From contig NC_081412.1 of NCBI RefSeq assembly GCF_030272615.1, positions 23,995,860 through 24,059,859 of the forward strand: a stretch of DNA of 64,000 nt, read 5' to 3'. This DNA is from Cryptomeria japonica (taxonomy: Eukaryota; Streptophyta; Pinopsida; Cupressales; Cupressaceae). This document shows positions 59,978 to 64,000 of the stretch, piece after piece. Each line of letters starts with the position of its first letter. Within the stretch, counting starts at the first letter, position 1. Both the position numbers and the translations under genes were made by a program. The notes beneath the pieces are model-generated. The model worked only from the letters and a program-made list of their open reading frames with translations. It did not search any database and had not been told where the DNA came from.

Positions 59978-61913
59978 TCATTTCCCTCTAGGGGAAGGAA
60001 ACATATCACGAGATATCTTTGCCTGTCGAGGGGATGGAGATGTATATGATGCAAGTGTCTTTCAAGTACGTCCACTTGACCTCCTCTCCAGACTATTTTG
60101 TAACTCCACCTGATACAATGAAAAGAATGATGTTAGCATATACAAAAATTGAATTTTAGAATGACATATAATAGAATAGTCACTTACCGCATACAAATAA
60201 TCATGATGTTCATCCACAACAGGTGCACGTTCATGATCTGGAGTGACAAGCCCCTCCTGTAAGCATCACAATATAAATTAAACTAAATACAAGTGTCGTT
60301 AAATTTTTCAATAACATATTATTAAGATAACAAATGTAATGCTAAATTTACTAAATTTACAAATATGTCTCATACTTTTGTTAAAGCAGTTGAACTTGCT
60401 ACTGCTACAGCAACACCGCACTCCATTGACGTGCGGACAGAAGGAGGAGTCTCTGAATTCAACATCTAAAAATTAAACAAAGTATATTGATTAATCGCCA
60501 AAACTATCTATATTATTTAGTAACAACATTAAAGATAAATTGTTTACCTAGGTGAAAGATTGTCGATGAAATACACTACGAGGTGTTGATGTTGAAGCTC
60601 TAGCATCAAACTATTTGACATCCAAAACGAGTAATTAGAAAATCATTCACATAAGGTTCAACTATCTACATATAATAATTATATTTTTTCACTCGTTGTA
60701 TACCTGTGGAGTCGATGAAGTAGTGAAAAAGGGTGTTGTAGGAATGTTGCTAGTATTGTGAACACTTTGACCCTGATTTTTTTATCATAATAATTTACTA
60801 ATTTAGATATATTCTCAAATTTACATATAAGATTTAATAAAAAGAATGAAATGAACTTGTAATGAAATTCACCTGGGTATCAATGCCAAATGTTTCGTTC
60901 AACAAGAATTCTGTCATGACAATGTTCTCTGTAGCAAACTCCACTCGTGCATGTGCATTCTCAGAACTATTAGGATCATAAGTGCAAAGAGAACCACAAG
61001 ATCGACAAAAATGAGCTGGAACTTGATGTCTAGAAGAATCAACATTATCACTCGCATCACCCTCTACTAGAGGTCTAGCATACTGTATAAGGTTATGAGT
61101 GAGTGAGCTAATCGAGTCTAGAGTTTCGACCTCAATACTCTCCTTCACAATGGAAGGAATAATAACATGCTCCACCATAGGTCTGGCCAAGGGTCTTGGT
61201 GGGAGATTTGGATCACGCTGTGCACCCTCTCTATCATACGAGGAACCCCCACCTCTACCTTAGAAATCTAGAAAATCAAAATAGTTTGGGATCTCATTAA
61301 GGACAAACTCACAGTACAGTTTTCTCAAAAAGTATTGGGGTACCTCATGATTATTGCATGGGGCCTGATCAAATACCATCCACCACCTATCCCAAAAATT
61401 GTTCTTAATCCCTTCATGATGACACCAATGAATAGGGAATCTCCTACATCCAGGGTGTAAAGGTTGATTCGTTCGGGGGTCCGTAAAAAGAGCACACAAG
61501 TCAAATTTATTAATTTTCTTTTTCTTCACTGCCGCATATGATAATTTGTTAGCATAAATTGCTTTTGTTCTTCCTTCTTACGAGACCAAAAATTTATTTG
61601 CCCACTCACAGATTGTATGTGAGATACAATAGATTGCAAAGAATTGGCAAGGTTTGTCCTATGGGAGTTTGTTCTAGTGGGATCTTTTAGCCTTGTGATT
61701 AAACCTTCAAGCTCTTTTTGGCTATTTTCTATTTGACCTAATAGGTTTTCTTGTGTACCTATGGGGTGTTTAGGGATTGTAGGAGGTTCTTGATGTGCTT
61801 CTTCTTCAATATGGTTTTCATGAGGAGTTGATTGATGTGCTTCTTCTTCAATATGGTCTTCATGAGGAGGTGATTGAGTGTTTTCCATATTTTCTTGTCT
61901 AATCTCATTTTCT
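59978..61913 (-). pseudogene. Gene B, copy 3 (element R)
   Basis: Diverged relative of copies 1 and 2 with the same plan. The large exon runs 61913-60873: an acidic/His repeat part (two HEDHIEEEAHQ-like units), coil-like LLGQIENSQKELEGL, the core RFPIHWCHHEGIKNNFWDRW and WMVFDQAPCNNHEVPQYF, GRGGGSS, and the cluster HFCRSCGSLC. Smaller exons follow at about 60772-60704, 60612-60549, 60468-60376, 60257-60188 and 60114-59978. Damage is light: one missing T near 61553 shifts the frame, a TAA lies at 61260-61262, and a TGA lies near 60061. The first exon upstream of 61913 is not certain. The conserved blocks across R and L/M mark what matters in this unknown protein. Confidence 0.66.
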
Positions 61914-62170
61914 GATAATGAAAATAAATTTAAATCAATAAACCTAGTTTAATCTTCAAATTAATAAAAAAAAATGACAATAAGATAATAAAAATACATA
62001 CCTCTTCGAGCTCTTCGATGGCGTGGTAGTATTTTGATGAGAGATGGACAACTTAATGCCCAATTTCAAGCTTTTACAAAGGGCGAGCGCAAGAAAATAG
62101 CACCCAAAAATGCCAAAATGCAGGTTTGGAATGCAAAAATGCGGAGCAAGGGTTTTTTGCTGTTTATAAT

Positions 62171-62212
62171 GCACATAAGGTGCATGCCCTATAGTGCATG
62201 CGCCTTATGTGC
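62171..62212. repeat. 42-bp hairpin inside the right end of element R
   Basis: GCACATAAGGTGCATG and CATGCGCCTTATGTGC pair almost perfectly around CCCTATAGTG. The place is equivalent to the GCGTATGC repeats of L and M. Confidence 0.88.
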
Positions 62213-62242
62213 TTTTTAATTTTTTTTTTAAGTGTGGCACCT

Positions 62243-62272
62243 TTTTGGTACCACAACTTCGTGCATATACCC
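62243..62272 (-). repeat. Right terminal inverted repeat of element R
   Basis: Plus strand ends ...CGTGCATATACCC at 62272. Its complement GGGTATATGCACGAAGTTGT matches 41851 onward. Confidence 0.92.
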
Positions 62273-64000
62273 AGTAGCTGAAAGCATCGATGGAGCTACA
62301 AACTCTTCAGGTGGCCACAACATTGACTGGTGCCATCATCCAGCATGGGACGTCATTAGCACACCCTGTTGTATTAGATGATGAGCCATTAGGTGGTGAC
62401 AAAGAGCCCATCTAGCATATGTGTGTCAGTTGCTCGAGGATATGCTCGAAGATAGATGATGCAGCCGGTGCAGATAGATTCTCATCTCATATGTGCACGA
62501 TTTGCGGGAGTAGATGTCAGGCCCACACGACTGAGGATTTCACGCTAACAAATGAGTTGATGGACATGGTGTTTTCCCATGAGTGACAGACATAGGTGTG
62601 TTGATTTGAATTCATATCATTTTATTGATCTGCCACTTTAAATTTTTAATTACATAAATGAATTTTCATTTATACATTGATTTAAATTGAGACAAATAAT
62701 ATGCATTTCAGGATGCAGCAGCGGTATCCCATACTCCTCCCCCAGTTACTATAGCTGCAACTTCGATGCCTGAGGTATAAATTTTGTAACATGTTAAAAT
62801 AGAATAGTACACTTTGAATTCAAAAAACAACAAGATATACTAACTATCTTTAATGCTTGGTCCAATTTTTGGTTTGTATGTGTTGACAGGGGATGAAATG
62901 TGCTAGATTGATGACATCATGCTCTCAGCAATCGATTTTGGCCTACAAGGCTATACGGTATCATATTTTGTACAACCCTTTTTTATGTATTATTTTGATG
63001 GAATATGCAAGTCATTTCATTTTAGATTTTTAAAATTATGTTTAATTTATTGTTTATACTAATATCTGATGTTAATTTTGTTTTTTTAGGGTACCCCCTC
63101 TGCATCTAGGGCTCGTCCTAAGAAAAAGAATTCCTTGAAGACGCCAAAACGTGGGAAGAAGGTAATTGAACACATTTTTAGTTGTACAATTGTTTGAAAA
63201 TATTGAAATCAAGTATTAGTTGGGGTTTGTAGATTGATTAGTGTTTTTTGTCTATTTTACATGCACAACGGCCATTGAGCTATGTGGATTTGTTGAATGC
63301 ACTTGATTAGCCCATGGATCAAGAGAGGGTGGAGGTATGTATCTCTAGTTTATTTTCTTGATTTCATGATTATATGCATGCGTACATGTGAACTTGTGAT
63401 ATATTATAATCTTGTAAATTTTTCATACAGGAAATATCCATACCTATTTCATCAATGGTGAACCCTCCTCCGTGCACTGGAGAAACATCTCAGGATTCGG
63501 TACACTTTTGTTTGATATGTAAAATTAATTGTTTTTAACCTTCAATTCTTATCATTATATTAATTGTATTTTATCTTTGAACATTTTTTGTATATGTAAT
63601 AGCGATAATTTCTACATCGATGGTGAGCCATCCTAAGTTCACTAGAGAAGCATCTCAGGCATAGGTACCCATTGTTCTCTATATTATAGCTTTTAAGTGT
63701 TTTTGATATATTTATGTTTTGTACAATGTATTAATTGTACATTTAATCTACAATAGACCCCTTCGCGGTACGGCCATAACGTGGATCCATTTAAGTATGT
63801 CTTCAAGAAAACCCCTAGGAGTGACAAGGAGAGGAGAGCAAAGATATTAGCTCCTAGATCAGTCGATGAGGTAATCTACATTTCAATTGCAAAGGAATTA
63901 TAGTTAAATGCATAGTTATGTTGTTAATTGTGAACTATTTTCTACAAAAGAATTCTAACTTGGCTTTTGAATTGTGGTTTTGCAGCCATCTACAGAGCCA
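62273..64000 (+). pseudogene. Gene B, copy 2 (element M), 3' part
   Basis: The exon cut at 41850 resumes here and runs to about 62592 (ELQTLQVATTLTGAI in the matching frame, then HMCTICGSRCQ). Relative to copy 1 two bases are missing next to the insertion point, and a TAG at 62413-62415 is shared with copy 1. Further exons with AG/GT borders: 62713-62775, about 62890-62957, 63090-63161, about 63268-63333, 63431-63499, about 63603-63664, about 63757-63870 and 63985 onward, cut by the window end. Two adjacent exons (63431-63499 and 63603-63664) share a SMV..P....GE.SQ pattern and look like a tandem exon duplication. Sequence closely follows copy 1 read in reverse. Confidence 0.68.

Larger units (their letters stand above)
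41851..62272. mobile_element. Element R: complete two-gene TIR transposon (20.4 kb with insertions)
   Basis: Both ends are visible. Left reads GGGTATGTGCACCAAGTTGT; the complement of the right end reads GGGTATATGCACGAAGTTGT; 27 of the first 30 bases agree. The flanking halves are one gene B exon of element M, which proves the borders. Flanks AATA (41847-41850) and AGTA (62273-62276) may be a 4-bp target duplication with one change. Order inside: palindromic blocks, 90-bp array (split by an LTR and copia 2), more palindromes, gene A (plus), ~359-bp satellite, three 110-bp repeats, gene B (minus), hairpin, terminus. Without the later insertions it is about 12.5 kb. R has no DDE core in gene A, so this copy could not move by itself. 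Confidence 0.88.
40603..64000 (+). mobile_element. Element M: same family as L, inserted in copia 1, split by element R
   Basis: Its left end GGGTATGTGCAGAAAGATGG starts at 40603 inside the RNase H coding end of copia 1. The following ~1.2 kb matches the right end of element L in reverse: GTGGACACC block, 29-bp subterminal repeats, exon 1 and exon 2 of gene B. At 41850 element R interrupts it. Gene B continues at 62273 and runs off the window at 64000. Gene A and the satellite of M, if present, lie beyond the right edge. M and L are close relatives; R is more diverged. Confidence 0.8.

Overview
The window looks like repeat-dense intergenic DNA from a large-genome seed plant. I see LTR retrotransposons of several families, a plant mobile domain (PMD) relic, spliced exons with GT..AG borders and an AT-rich background. 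A gymnosperm is plausible but this is only an impression. I find no intact host gene and no tRNA or rRNA gene. Every coding region recognised is a transposon gene, and every one is broken.

The central observation is a family of very large DNA transposons present three times: element L (1-9184, left end outside the window), element M (40603 to beyond 64000) and element R (41851-62272, both ends visible). All visible ends carry related terminal inverted repeats starting GGGTATGTGCAC or GGGTATATGCAC. L and R share one layout: gene A on the plus strand (in L with a DDE-like acidic core), a tandem array of a ~359-bp satellite, then gene B on the minus strand (many exons, unrecognised, with an RWWMVFD core). 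The two satellite arrays are diverged members of one family and lie in opposite orientation relative to the genes. R also carries a ~3.9-kb array of a 90-bp palindromic repeat. Palindrome-rich blocks lie inside the termini. R has lost the DDE core of gene A.

Layout. 1-9184: element L. 9185-13878: internal 3' part and 3' LTR of an LTR element carrying an antisense PMD relic. 13879-16186: nothing recognised. 16187-19236: solo LTR, itself hit by a 495-bp element with 10-bp target duplications and by a 1.8-kb short LTR element with a gag zinc-knuckle relic. 19237-27313: leader with degenerate repeats, then a ~1,080-codon unrecognised coding relic split by a 1.75-kb solo LTR. 27318-28535: small TTAA-flanked element full of GGGCCC palindromes. 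29226-29610: TA-rich microsatellite. 30060-33266: minus-strand Ty3/gypsy LTR and gag relic with a 785-bp solo LTR inside. 33267-35941: nothing recognised. 35942-40602: Ty1/copia element 1.

From 35.9 kb to the right edge the window is one five-level nest. Copia 1 was hit by M near the end of its pol gene. M gene B was hit by R. The 90-bp array of R was hit by a ~1.9-kb LTR (target duplication ATGAC). That LTR was hit by copia 2 (317-bp LTRs, target duplication CAATT). This fixes the order of the insertions. Copia 2 is the youngest: I count three differences between its LTRs.
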